Positions 35,763 to 48,686 are shown, numbered from the stretch's first letter. The stretch is 64,000 nt of DNA from Lichenostomus cassidix (GCA_008360975.2 CM039183.1:47111850-47175849), one strand, 5' to 3'. The notes: a model not told the origin generated them from the letters alone. Translations and numbers: made by a program.

Positions 35763-37715
35763 AGACATAGGTATAAGTCAATAAAGAGGCCAAAACTCAC
35801 CAATTAGTCCTGAATAGTTTGCATCATCAAGTATACCAATTGGGTTGCACCAGAAAAAAATTTGTATTCAAGTGGCGGACATATATCTCTTTCAAATCCA
35901 AACCTGAGCTACAGCAGCACAAGTCACTTTGACTGCACGTGGGTTTAACTTTTTTGTCTTTTTTTTAAAGTAATTTTCCTGTGTAGAAATGCAGTTCTAG
36001 CTATAATTGTTTAAGCATTTTGCAGTTTCTTCGATGGTCACCAAAATGGAGCCTGATTCCCGTACCTTTTATTCTCAAGCCACATTTTGAGATGACATTT
36101 TAGGATAAAATTTGTTTCTGCAGAGTGGGACTAAGATATACCCACCTCAGAAAACAGATTATATGAAATGCCTTTCCTGGTGTAGTTCCAACACTAAAAG
36201 AAGAAGCATTTTTTCTGATATACGTTAAAAACAGTTCTTAAATGAATGGCACTAGGGACCTGTCTCTACATTTTGTTTGAAAAAATATGAAAAATGCCTA
36301 ACAGCACTACCAAAAGGAAACACATGTAAAACATGCAATTTTTTTCCAAAAGGGTGGAAATTATTTTTTTCCTTTGCTTGTAGTTCAGAAATTACTTTCT
36401 GTAACTCACTCTACAGACAAATGTCTCATTTGTCAGCTCTCAGACAAGAGAGAGCAACAAAGGTAAATTCATGGAATTACATAGATGTGATCTTATGCAA
36501 TTTTCTCATTGCCCTGGCATTGAAACCAGCAGTAGTAGCTCTAAAAAAAATTTCCACGGACACTGCTAATAGCACAGGATCTGTAATCATCTCAGCCAAG
36601 TTTTAATTTGTTGGGGTGTTTTGCAAGAACTTAATGATTGCAGCAGAGATTAGGAAAATGTTGTGGCAGGTACAGGTCAGCTGGGCAACTGAGGAGCTGG
36701 GCACTGCCAGGCCTCTCAACACAGCAATGGAAAAGTTGCAACCATGTCTCAATTCAATTTTCTTTTAATCTAAAGCAATATGCAAGGGAATATGATGGGA
36801 AGTAACAAGCTGGTGCTGCTTCTGTACAAGTCAGCTGCATCCAATAAAGCTGGCAATGTTTCTCCAGTGTGGTCCTAGTGTCACTCAATCAGGTATCAGG
36901 CACCTTAGTCCCTAGACATGCATTTTCCCCATAAAACTGTCAATTCCATTAAGAAGCATGTAATATGTGCAGTGGTTACTTCTTCAGAAAGCAATCCATT
37001 GACTTATTTTAGACTGCAATTATTGCCAGAATCAACTTGAACAAGTTAAAGTTTTTTTCCCAGAGCTGGAGTTAGAGTGAATATGCATCTCTTTAGACTG
37101 CTTAGCTCTTTATAGCACATGTGCAATAATAATAAGTGCCAGATTCAGAGCACTCAGAGTGGTCATTCAAATTCTGTACTGCAGAAGAAAAGATAAAAGG
37201 AATAAAAACCATCAACAGGGTGATTTTCAATTCTAAAGTTAGTATGTGAACATTGTCAACTGTGCCATAACCGTATTGGGCTGTTGAAGGTCCTTGGTTC
37301 CCAAGTCACTAGATCAGGAATGGGCAATCTGGTCTTCTCAGAGGGCACCTACTTTTGGGCCTCTCAAGGCAGGCAACAGACACTTGGATGGCAGAACCTG
37401 ATGAAGCAGGGTCATTGCTCACTTTGCACATTAACTTACTTGTAAGGCTGTTAACACAGCCAGGAACTTGGGTTCACATTCTTTGTTTAAGCAATTGGAA
37501 AGGTCGATGTTCCTTCTTAGGTGTCTCAAGGCATTGGTGAATCTGAAGGGCACTCTCAACTTTTGTAGCACCAACTAGGCTGAAGTGTGAAAAAGAAGCT
37601 TAAGAGAAGAGTATGTAATGGACTCCATTTCCATAGCCTGGAAGTAGGCTTCCAAGGGGGAAGACGTGTAGCTTTCACTCACTGTTTCCTGAATTGCTTA
37701 CACATTTTGCAAGAC

Positions 37716-37762
37716 TCTTTTTCTTTCTTTTTTCTTTTTATTTTTTTATTTTTTTTTTCAAA
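37716..37762. repeat. T-rich low-complexity tract
   Basis: Almost pure pyrimidine, mostly T with scattered C and A. No gene follows it. Confidence 0.85.
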
Positions 37763-37923
37763 TAAAGAATGAAACAAACCAGGAAATTCTTTGTTAGAAC
37801 TATTCAGCACAGTACTTTCCAATTGTGTATTCACTAATGTGAAGCAAGAAAATCAGAAAAATTATGGAACTCTCTGTATTATGAGGCACTTTTTTAGGAT
37901 GCAGAAACTATATCTGGATGTAA

Positions 37924-38000
37924 GGGGTTTTTTTGTCTGTTGGTTTTTTGGGGGTTTTTTGTTGTTTTTTTGTGGGGGGTTTTTTTTGTGGTTTTTTTTC
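37924..38000. repeat. G/T-only block tract
   Basis: Blocks of 4-6 G alternate with blocks of 6-8 T, nearly free of A and C. The spacing between the long G runs is too wide for a textbook G-quadruplex. Confidence 0.85.
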
Positions 38001-41000
38001 TAACTTTAAAAAAAATATAGAATGGTAATCACTTGATTTTCCATAACATAGGTGTGCACTCTGATTTAGTTTTTTTTTTGCATTCTCATTGAGGGAATGT
38101 TTTTGTCTGTTTAAAAAACTGCAATTACCTCTTAAATAGCATCACAAATTAACATTTGGGGCTTCTGTTGTTCTAAGGATTGCAGCTAAATTGTAGCAGT
38201 AAAATTACAAAAGACTATTTTTGACATTAAAATATGACCTCAATATGCACTGTATGTTGAAACATTAATATTTATATAAAAGTATTAATTACTTTTAGTT
38301 AACTTAGCCTTCTTACAATCAGAGGTGCATCTATTAGCAAACATATTCTGCACTACCTTATCAATTCCATCTGAGGTTTAAAGAACTTTTGTTTTGATAC
38401 TCTTTTGATATTTGGAAAACATTCAGACTTTTTATATTAGAGATTTTTTCTGTGAAGAGCCATCCCTGACTGTAAGCTGGCAGTTGAATTTATCTTTCCA
38501 ATAACAGCCTATAATGAACACAGATTTGTACTTCAGTACAAACTAAAAGGTAGGAATCAGCACTGACTGTTGATAATGAAAAAATACTTGTGCTGGAAAA
38601 AGATACTTGAGCCGACAGAGTGAATGAGTTGTGCCATGGGGAGGGAGAGGCCTGAGCTGATCCTTTGAAATGGACCAGCTCTCTTGTTTGGCTTGAAAAC
38701 CCACAATAAGCTGTTTCCAGCCATCCTGGCTAGTGTTTTATCAGGCCACAGAAGGGTACTGGCACAGCAACATTGCCTCCACAATGGATGGGACCAGACT
38801 GGGCAACACCCCAGAGGAAATTTTCCTCCTCACTATCTCTTTTGTTGATGTCTTTTCTCTCCTGCAGTCTTCCATTCTAGATCAGAAACTTCCATCAGTT
38901 TTCTAACATGAAATAAGCTCTGTGAGCCCTCTCCAGCCTTCCTATAGTAAAGTGGACAACAGTATGATTGAGTAAAAGCACCAAGATTTGGAAAGTATCT
39001 TTAAAGAAATTGAAATCAGAATTAAAAACCTGGCAAAGTACTAGCCTTTGAATAGCCTGAAACATCCTTCAGAGAAAACAGTCAATGCCATTTTCCTATT
39101 CCTGTCTGGAAAAGGTTGCTGATGTGCTCAGAGAAACAGAATTTCTCTCATTTCAGGCCCCCATTGTAAAGTTAATTGCTTGAAATACTGTTAGATGATA
39201 CAACAAAAGGACCCTACTTGTTTTTTGGGGGGTTTTTTACTGTATTTTTTGCTTTTCAAGATGAGCCATTAGAGAACTTCTTACTTCTGTTTCTCTTTTC
39301 AAGGATTTCTCCTGTTGACAGGAACATTTGCATAAGAATACAGAACAGGCACTGACTGACACTGTGGTAAAGCTCAAAAAACTATCAAATTATGTTAGGT
39401 TAAAATAGATGTCATTGGCATACAGGAACATAGCATGCTTCTAAAGCTTCTGCATTATTAAGTTTGAATATTTACTGAAAACTAATTAAGGTAGTATTAC
39501 AGTCTGTTCAAAATTAGGGAGTTTGGTTTGGGGTTTTTGTGTAGAGAAACTACAATTTATTTAAACTACTATGACAGGTGACATCTGATCAGTTTTGCCA
39601 CATCTCGCATTTCTAATGGAGACAGTTTTGAGATTAAGCTGAAAAATACATTCCAGTGATGAGGAAGTTATTTCCCATTCTGTGTTATCACATCGTGTAA
39701 ACAGATACACCTATGCATATGGACATTATGATGTGAGTCAAACTTAAAAATAATAGATGAAATGCAAATAAAAATCTGAAGTCTTTTTTAAACTACATAT
39801 ATTTAAGATGTAGCATGGCTGAATCTCAAAACCTGTTACAGAAATGATCTGCAAATCTCACAGCAAAAAAACAATTCCTATTTCTGGCCAGGCTGAGAAT
39901 GGTATGTAAAATTCAGGATGCAGTGAGAGAAAGACTTTTCCAATATTTTGCAGAGATGTAAAAGGAACTGGAACAATACTCATGCAGCCTACTGACTACA
40001 ATCCAGTTGAACCAAATATAGTGGCTGAGACACTTGAAGGGTGAAGGCACAGGTACCAGTGGTATTCTTTCCTTGGGGAAGTGTGTGAAGTCACGCAGCA
40101 AATGACATTTTGAAGCTGTTTCCAGCTAAAAATGAAGAGTGTTTTGAGAATTCAGGGATATGAATTTGGGACCAAGCATTCACAAACTGATACAGGGCCC
40201 TCCAATAACACAAAGAAGGAATAAGATCTGCCTCTCTCATCAAATGAGCCCCAGCCAGTTAAGGGAACAGATAGGCAGGTATATAAGTAAGGGGATGTAA
40301 TGCATAGAAGTGTGTGAAAAGTGCCGTTTCCTGAGAGAGCATCAAATACAGAATGGCACAGCCTGCTGGTGCTGTGGAAATTGGTAAAAAACAGATAAAT
40401 GGCAGGTGTCAAATATGGAAATATAAAGAAAAGTGCAGATAAGAAGGGATAAAAAAGAAATTAAAAAAAAATAAAGAAACAAAAAGGTTATACAGGTCCA
40501 TTTGAATGAAGATTAAGTCTATTATTTAAATAGCAAAGGAGAACAAATAAATGATGCAGGACCTAACACTTTTCTGGCCTCTGCCTTCAGTAAAGGATTA
40601 ATCAGCACTGACCACAACTTTTTTTTACAAAAGGAAAAAAGAAAAGGAGAGAAACTTCTGGAGTTGTAAGATAAACTTTGGGTATCCCTTTTACCAGGTG
40701 TGATGAGATTACCCTTTAGTATTAAGAAATGGATGGAGGCAGTCCCCACATTCTTAAGAGTTTTCTTGAAGACCCCATGAGAGACTGAAGAACTGGAGGG
40801 CAATAGGGAGAACTGGAGGCATGGAGGAAAACCCACAAACTGGGTTTGGGGTTTTTTAAAACATCCTTACTTCTCTTGTCCTGTTGTAAACATTGTAGAT
40901 GCATATTGCATCTTCACACCTTTCTCTATAATTTTTTGATCAAAATTGTGTTTCCAGTATAAATTGTTCTGGATGTTGTGAGCAGCAAGCTTTCACTTTG

Positions 41001-41046
41001 TATCATTAAACATTCTAAGTCAAGAGAATTTCTGGAATAAGTAGGA

Positions 41047-41068
41047 ATAACCACTTACTAGTGGTTAT
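41047..41068. repeat. 9-bp perfect inverted repeat, 4-nt loop
   Basis: ATAACCACT and AGTGGTTAT are separated by TACT. The core AACCACT/AGTGGTT also forms the arms of the larger inverted repeat at 47602-47652. Confidence 0.9.
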
Positions 41069-42040
41069 GAGGTACCAGACACATAATTTTCAGCCTTTTT
41101 TGATTTAAGAACTCATGGGAAATGTCACATATTATGGACATTTGATGTTCATGGTTTTTCATTGCTTTAGATTGTTACAAGAGAGCAGAAAAAGAAAGCT
41201 TACCTGAAAAAACAAGATCTTCATGCATTTCAGACCATAAGAATAAAATAACATATCAATATTGCTCTAAGTGTTTTAACTCAAAATACTGAAATACGCC
41301 TTAGCTGAAGCAATAAACATTGGTAGAATCATACTCAATTTACCAACTGGGTTAACTCTGCTCCAAGTTAGAACATGGACATATCCGACTGCACAGATAA
41401 AATTCTGGCACAGGTCAACAAGTCCAGTCTCCAGATGATCTATTTTTCTCCAGGGCTGGGCAGACTTGTGAGTTGTCCATGTGTCAATGAAAATTTCCAA
41501 GTACAGAAAACGTATATAATTTGAATTTGTCCTTTGATAAAACCTTTGAACTGGGATGTCTAGTATAACATGTCAGTTAACTGAAGACAAAGGCTCAGCA
41601 TCCTAAGCATAGCTATCCACAGTGAGGGAGAGCATAGATCAGTATCCCTCCTTGTATCCCATGGAGACAAACTTATAAAGCATCTACTAAAAGACAGACA
41701 ATATCTTTAGCTGAAACTGTAAAAATGATACAGACAAATCATGTTTTGGCTATTTAATACTGAAGACATATAGAGCTTTATCCTCAAACTCACAGTTATC
41801 CTAACAGCTGGCTCTGATGCTTAGGCAGAGAAATGCTTATTTAGCTTGCTGAAGCAATTATGAGGACCAAATTAAAATATCAGTACTAGGAATAATATGC
41901 CTCTTACCTATTTTATTCTTACAGTATGAGGAACTGCACTGGATTTTACCTAGGGAAAACACCCCGTTTCAAATAAAAACTATGCGGAAGAAAGTCGAAG
42001 ACATGAGATGTACTGTAAGGGATGAAACACTAATGGCATT

Positions 42041-42147
42041 TGAACAACCTGGTGTAGTGGAAGGTGTTGGGAGGAGGTAGCAGGAGAGATTGAATGAGAT
42101 AATCTTTAGGGTTCCCTTCTAGCCCAAACCATTCTATGATTCTGTGG
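42041..42147 (+). mobile_element. CR1 LINE 3'-end fragment
   Basis: GAACAACCTGGTGTAGTGG leads through AGATTGAATGAGATAATCTT to TTCTAGCCCAAACC and the terminus ATTCTATGATTCTGTGG. It is a short plus-strand CR1 end. Confidence 0.85.
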
Positions 42148-42411
42148 TTACATTTTATTCTGTGGTTTCATCAGGGGCATGCTGTAAGAAGCAGTTCTTG
42201 GGACTTTGAGAGGCTAAAGCAAGGTTGTAATTTAGATTTTGAAAACAGAAGGTATTTAGTATTTCAATATTGCTGCTCTAGTCCCCAGTATATGCTTATT
42301 TTCAACCCTCGCCTTTATTTTGCTGCTCACACACCATTCCTAAGGATTTATTTCACATCTGCTCACAAAGCTCGAGTCCTGACCCAGCTGCTGCTTAACT
42401 TTTCCATGTGG

Positions 42412-42416
42412 GTCTG
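42412..42416. repeat. Target-site duplication of solo LTR (GTCTG), left copy
   Basis: GTCTG precedes the LTR here and recurs at 42878-42882 directly after it. The exact pair shows a simple insertion followed by LTR-LTR recombination. Confidence 0.92.
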
Positions 42417-42877
42417 TGTATTGGTTTGAAAACAAACCAGTGGGAGATCACAAGTCAGGATTGAAATTAAAAATAAGTGAAATAATACAACGAAAAGCAC
42501 TGACAAAGTCAGATACAACCTAACACCCTGTTAGGGTGGTGGTAGCAGTCCAGCTGAAGTAATCCAGTTGAAGCGGTGATCCTGTGAAGGTCTGGTCTCC
42601 AGCTGAAGGTCCAGTGGTAGCTCTCGTCCTCTGGGAACCCAGTAGACAGGGCTAGCTCAGGCAGTTCCAAGGCCAGGTTATATCCAGGTGGGAGCACCTG
42701 GTTCCTCCCTCCTGGGCAGAGCATCCCACAATGGGATGAGATAAGTCCATGAGTCACACGGTGGGTCCCTGATGGCCCATTGCCTGTCATCCGGAGTGGG
42801 TCATTAGCAGGTGATAGCAGCTAATGGCCCACAGCTGGTGGTAATAGAAAACTACATCTATATTGCAACCTAGGACA
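42417..42877 (-). mobile_element. Solo LTR of the same ERV-L-like family
   Basis: On the minus strand this 461-bp sequence starts TGTCCTAGGTTGC and ends in TACA, matching the provirus LTRs. It is about 50 bp shorter because U3 carries one GGGCCAT unit instead of two. The TATA-like ATATAA and the U5 stem-loop are kept, and it has more substitutions than the proviral LTRs have between themselves. No internal retroviral sequence adjoins it, and GTCTG duplications flank it. Confidence 0.96.
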
Positions 42878-42882
42878 GTCTG
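42878..42882. repeat. Target-site duplication of solo LTR (GTCTG), right copy
   Basis: An exact match to the GTCTG at 42412-42416. Confidence 0.92.
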
Positions 42883-45800
42883 TTTTCACAAAAGCCAATG
42901 GCTTGGCAATTGCACAGGTCAAATCACAGCATTCTCAGGATACAGAAAATAAGGCAGCTCTCTCCCTATGCTATAAGTTAGATAAGCAAACAGTAATTTT
43001 ACAGATGTAACGTCTTCTCTGTGTGTCATCTCCTCTCTTTTAGTTATCTGCTACATAACAGCTGGGTCTCTTTAATAACCCCTTAATACTGAAGATGGTG
43101 TCATTATATTTGCACTTTGCCATTCCTATTAGTATTTTTTTCCTCAGACTAATTCAATGATGGGAATGCTGAGATAATCATAAAGAAAAGTTCTAAATTA
43201 TAATGGTAGGGTGTAGAGAGCAGTAGTTCCTGCATTCCATATTAAGAAAGCAAGCAAGGCAGAGCTAGACAAGGCAGCTGGAAAGCCAAGGCAGGACTAG
43301 AGACAGACACTGAAAAGCCAAGCTGGAGAAAACTGCTCAGACCCAGGGTTAGAATAGAATCAAAGAGCTCTGGAAATGAGGCAAGTTTGCAAAGCAGAGA
43401 TCAAAGGCAGGAATAAAGAAAAGGCAATATCAGGAAGTTACGGCCAAAAATGGAAGCAAAGAAGGAAGGCATATATGTCGCAGTGGTCAGAGGAAAGTCT
43501 CTCTACCACCTTGCATCAGAGCTTGTTCAAATCTCCTTCTCTGGGAGAGTAAACAGAAATGCAAAAAGACAAGTGAAGAACCCCCCCATGAAAGAAAACA
43601 GAGTTCTTTGAACAATGGAGACAGAGAATCTGTCCAAACAGGAGCCATACATCACTTAAAGTTACCAAACAGGCTAACAGTACCAGTGATTAATTAGCAA
43701 ATTAATTTTCTAGAAATAAATATACAAATGAAGGGTGAGTCTGGAAGGGTCAAACAGATTTTGATCATCAACCAAGATTTTTCATAATAGATTTATAGAA
43801 AGATCTGAGAAAAAAAGGTATTAATTTTTCAGATCCAGAAGCATAGATATACAGCAGTGAGTAACCCCTACCTGAAGGACTGAAACTTTATCTTAGTCTC
43901 TGCTTGAAAATGGAGGCCTGCAGATATGCAGTGCAGTGGAAGACATATCAGGCAGCAGGATATAATTAACAGTGAAACCCATGACTTGGGGAGAAAAGGT
44001 AGAATTTCTACCGGAAGGGTTACTATGCAAATTCAGCAGAAAAATACTCAAACTTGATAAATTAAAAAAGCATGATAAACATTGCTTGAAATTTTGACTG
44101 ACTCGTTTTACTTGTCCATTGACTTTTGCAGAATACTTAAAGGAAAATGATAGCTCCTTCCAAAGTTTGGAGAAGCACCAAGTCCTTTCATTCAAGCCTA
44201 GCCAGTAGAGAAGAATATCAAGCAACAGCTATTGTATCTGGTGTTGGGCTTGTACTCATTCAGAGACCTCCACTCTACAATGTCAGCCTGGTACAGGTAT
44301 CCAAATGACTCAGTTTGACTAGTTATTTTCAGCACAAGAAGTACAAGTATCCCCCAGAATTTATAACTAATATCACAAAGTTTTTCAAGTTGACTACAAA
44401 CACAAAAAATATTTTCAGTAATTTTCTGCATTGTACATGCTTGAAAAGAACAGAGTTTGGAAACAAAGACTCTTTTCTTTACTCCTTCCTCCTCTTTCAA
44501 ATTGTTGCATGTGGTTCTTATTTTGACCAGTCAGGTATGAGTCCTTTTCTTCTTTGTAGCAAATTGTTGAAGAAGATGGCAAAATTATTCATACTAGCAA
44601 TTAGATGACTCAACGTTTATCTTTATCCAGTATTTGCAATAAGGTGATATGCATTTTAGCTGGTTGTTGGGAGATGACATCATTACTGTCCCATTGCAGT
44701 TGCTATAGAAACACAACTGGGGTTTTACAGGCCAGGCAACTGAAAAGCTGTAGAGATTTGCTTGTTTCTAGTTTTGATACATGAGTTGTCAGCCAAAGTG
44801 TAAGATCTTATAATCTTGTACCTGACAGAGAACAGAAGTGTCAAAGGTCATCTATATCCTTAGAGTGGATTTAGCAGAGTCATTACTAAATGATCCATTT
44901 TCCCGCAGTTCCACCCCTATTAAACAGATCATGATGCCAGCTAGGGAAGGACTAACTCTGAAGTGAACTGAGTACATGTGGGTATCCTCACACTGGCTTA
45001 AAATAGCAAGTTCAAGTTGTGGTGTTTATGCCTCTCCATAACATTTAAATTTAGATGCTATTGGCTGCATGCATACTTTCCAATTGATACAAAACCCCAA
45101 GTGAGTATCCAAGGCGGATGTACTCCTGTTTAAATCTCACACGAAAGTCAAAATATGTAACTGATCTCTGTGGATTTGAGTATGCACTACACCCTACATT
45201 TCTGTAAAACTCACATTGCACATTCTCTGTGGTTATATTCCCTAAGCATTCCACATTTTCTGAGTGTGCAACATTTGGTATTTGCAGTTCAGGAGAGAAG
45301 CCACAAAAAAGATACTACAAGAACAAGGTTGACCCCTTCTAAAATATGTTCATGAAAATGAAATCACACTTTAAGTTAGAATGGTTTGGTGTAGAAATTT
45401 TCATCAGAGTTGTGAAAGAAGGCAATTGTACATATTTCAGAATTTAGTTTTGACTGATGTATGTTTGAAATTTAAAAACAAAAATGTTCTTTTTCAAGGA
45501 AAGCAATGCCATACAAAATTAATTGTGTATTTTTAGTTTGGTATTTTGTAGGAAATAGTTATTTGAAATTTGTTTTGAAAGGAGAAACTAAGTCTCCATG
45601 CTTTCATAAAATGTCTGAAAATATCAGTTCACCACTGTCAGACTCAAAACAAGTCTTTTAGAAGCACTTTTATTAGAATCAATGCAACCTATATTCCATG
45701 CCTTGAATGAGATGCTATACGCTCTTAAAACAGATACACTGGTTGCATTTCAGTCTCACAGCATGAAACCTTAATTTATGTGTGTACATGGAAGCATATT

Positions 45801-46455
45801 TACTTCCATGCCTATATGAGAATTGGGTGTCAAAGTTGCAGTTGCAAAGAAAATTTAAACAAATGCAGACAACAGAGACTAGATGATGTTTCAGGTAGCA
45901 CGTGTCTGTTTTAGAGGACTGGACTGATTTAAAAGTTGTCTTGACTTGCTCTCCAGTAATTATAGTGAGCTGTCAGTCATATGACATAGTTAAACACCTA
46001 AACTGAGACACTTCAGTTTAGATGTCTTAATCTGTAGATAAATCTCAACCATGTATCTGAAAAGTAGGGTATAATCATTGCATATCAGAATACCATGATA
46101 AAGGGGGCAGTTGTAAAAGTAGTCGCAGCAAAAACAGGCGCTGTGTTTGGGTACTATTCCTCTCTTACATAGTAATGCAGTATGTTTTCATCTGGAAATT
46201 CAAAACTTGGCTTTGAGGATATGAAACTCCAGGCTCACAGAGAAAAGCAGGTAAAAGGGTCTTGGTGTGGTCTCCTACAAAGGAGTGAATCTAATGTCAG
46301 GGGTGGCTTTACTTGACAAAGTACCTAACTTGACTGTGCTATTTAAGAATTTTTTGTCATGCGATAAATGAGTTACTGGAGAGACTTCTTGTCCTTACAC
46401 CCCTCTCCGACAGCACTGATCAGCTTAGTTCAATCTCAAGCACATCCACAGAAGC
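42883..46455. other. AT-rich stretch without a recognisable gene
   Basis: No gene, RNA gene or classified repeat was recognised. A purine-rich, mildly repetitive segment with recurring AAGCCAAG/GGCAG words lies at about 43240-43440, but I could not define a repeat unit. Confidence 0.6.
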
Positions 46456-47222
46456 ATAGAATCACAGAATATGGTGAGTTGGAAGGGACCCATCAGGATC
46501 ATCGAGGCCAACTCCTGTCCCTGCACAGGACACCGTAGGAGTGACACCATGTGCCTGAGAGCATTGGCCAAATGCTCTTGAACTCTCTCAGACTGGTGCT
46601 GTGACCACTTCCCTGGGGAGCCTCTTGCAGTGCCCAGCCTCTCTCTAGGTGAAGAGCCTTTTCCTGATATCCAACCTAAACCACTCCCAACAGCTTCATG
46701 GCATTCCCTTGGATCCTGTCACTGGTCACCAGAGTGAAGAGACCGGTACCTGCTCCTCCTCTTCCCCTTATGAAGATGTTGAAGATCACAAGAAAGTTTT
46801 CCCTGAGTCTCCTACATGCTGATCAGACCAAGTGACCTCAGTCACTCCTCATACAGCTTCCCCTCAAGGCCCTTCCCCATCCTTGTGGCCCTCCTATGAA
46901 CACCCTCAAAGAGCTCAATGTCTTTTTTTTGTTGTGGCACCCAAAAGTGTAGAGGACTCAAGGTGAAGCTGCCCCAGTGCAGAGCAGAGCAGGACAATCC
47001 TCTCCCTTGCCTGGCTGGTGATGCCGTGCCTGATGCCCCCCAGGACAGGGATGTCCCTCCTGGCTGCCAGGACACTGCTGACTCATGTTCAACTTGCCAT
47101 CAACCAGGAGCCCCAGGTCCCTTTCTGCAGTGCTGCTCCAGCCTCTCACTCCCTGCTCGAGACACACAGCCAGGGTCGCCCTATTCCAGGTACAGAATCC
47201 AGCCCTTGTTAAACTTCATTTA
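46456..47222 (-). mobile_element. CR1 LINE 3' part with its natural 3' end
   Basis: It begins TAGAATCACAGAATATGG, the reverse complement of the CR1 3' terminus, and continues through the 3' UTR into the C-terminal coding part. The minus strand reads [19 protein letters not shown]. It is the same part as the 24 kb copy but without the reverse transcriptase segment. Frames are broken, and the 114-codon plus-strand frame is a shadow. Confidence 0.92.
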
Positions 47223-47601
47223 CCTCTACAGCTTAATTCAGTTTAAAAAGGAACAACAGTAGAAAACCAAGCACAATGCATTTTAAACTTTACCATAGCA
47301 ATTTTCAAATTCACTTTTTCCTAGAACAAATATTAAAACATGTTTGCCAAGTGCATTTTTTCTTTTTTGAGGAAGAAACACAGCTCCAAAGAAGACATTG
47401 CTTTTTATCTGTCTTTTTATCTGACTCTTTTTATCAGAAATGGATCCTAAACCCACAGGAAACATTCATTAATTACAAAAAACAACCAACATAGCACATC
47501 TGTACTATTTTATTTTAGCTCAGCAGTGTCAAAAGGCTACATTCCCTTTTGTAGTACCAGGTTTAACCACTCCACTCCAAGACTGAGCAAGCAGCATTAT
47601 A

Positions 47602-47652
47602 TTTTTTTAACCACTGAGCTACTAGAAAACAACTTATCAGTGGTTAAAAAAA
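47602..47652. repeat. 16-bp perfect inverted repeat, 19-nt spacer
   Basis: TTTTTTTAACCACTGA at 47602-47617 is the exact reverse complement of TCAGTGGTTAAAAAAA at 47637-47652. I could not find a target duplication that would make it a mobile element. Confidence 0.93.
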
Positions 47653-47786
47653 AAATGTATTATTGCATTATTTGCATGCATGTGTACCAGTTCTTAATAA
47701 ATAATTAAATTTTAAGCCATTCTGCAAAATTAATTGGGCAAATATTTTCCTTTATATGGAGTTTATATGAACTTCTCTTCAAATAA

Positions 47787-47832
47787 ATGCAAATATATTC
47801 ACATATATATTTGCAAATATAGAAATGCAAAT
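47787..47832. repeat. Hairpin with octamer motifs
   Basis: TGCAAATATAT (47788-47798) and ATATATTTGCA (47805-47815) are exact complements across a 6-nt loop. ATGCAAAT occurs at 47787 and again at 47825. Confidence 0.85.
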
Positions 47833-48686
47833 ATCCTATACTCTGTTGGTGATGTGTTCTTGCACTGGTGAACAATTGCAATAATGCTTCCACTGAAGTC
47901 ATCCTGCCAACTTCAGCAATGAAGTGTTCAGCTACATGAGTAAGAGACAGACAGTGTAATTTATCTTTCCTCTTTTTTTACATTATTACAAGTGAAGTCT
48001 GCTGTCTAATAGTCTAGCAAAATCTCCTATGATGAAAATTGACAATAAAAGCAGTTTTGGTTAGACAAAAAAAGTGATAAATTTTGTCAGATGAAAATAT
48101 TTTTGGAAAATCCTTAATACCTACCAAAGAAGTATTTAGAGAAGATGCTAACTCACTCATAATTGCAGTGGTGCAACCATGCATTTACTATGGCATTTAA
48201 GCAATGCTATCTTCCAAAATGAATAGCACTGAACGGCTTTGCAGGACACAGTGAAAAATAATTCATTCTTCTTTAAAAAACCTTTTCCAAAACATGCTTT
48301 CTCTCTAGTTTAATTAAAGCCATCTAAATGTCAGTCTTTCCTTTTTATTTGTTCACATTATTTATTTAATGCTGAAATCTTTTATTTATATGGGGTTGTG
48401 CAGGTAATTTATTTATAGCAGAGCTTGTTTAACTGGACTAGCAGTGAATTGTGCATGAGATCACCTGTGTCCATAGAGAACTCAACTGAAGTGATTCAGA
48501 TAGATCCCATCAAAATGCAGTCAGCCTTTGAGCTGCAACTGTAGTCAGAGCAGTCAGATTTTACCTTCTTCTAAAGGGTTAAAAGAGGGTTCCAATGCAG
48601 AGGATGTCATCAGTTATACCATGTTCTGTAGATGTGTGTTGCCCATTTGTTGTTTGCAAGTTAGAGATTTGTTAATTCATATAACT

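Larger units (their letters stand above)
32101..42040. other. AT-rich stretch without a recognisable gene
   Basis: No gene that I can name. The stretch holds an A/C-rich CAAA repeat at 35.7 kb, T-rich and G/T-rich tracts at 37.7-38.0 kb, a hairpin at 41.05 kb, and two splice-flanked open segments (about 36.4 and 41.9 kb) that are reported as findings because nothing independent supports them as exons. Confidence 0.55.

Noticed and set aside
38845..38900. TTTTCTCTCCTGCAG acceptor-like site
   Set aside because: All three frames meet stops soon after, and no good donor follows.
43240..43440. Repeated AAGCCAAG/GGCAG words as a tandem repeat
   Set aside because: No consistent unit length could be defined; called purine-rich low complexity at most.
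45380..45400. AGAATGGTTTGG as a CR1 3' end
   Set aside because: The match is too short, and no flanking CR1 sequence follows.
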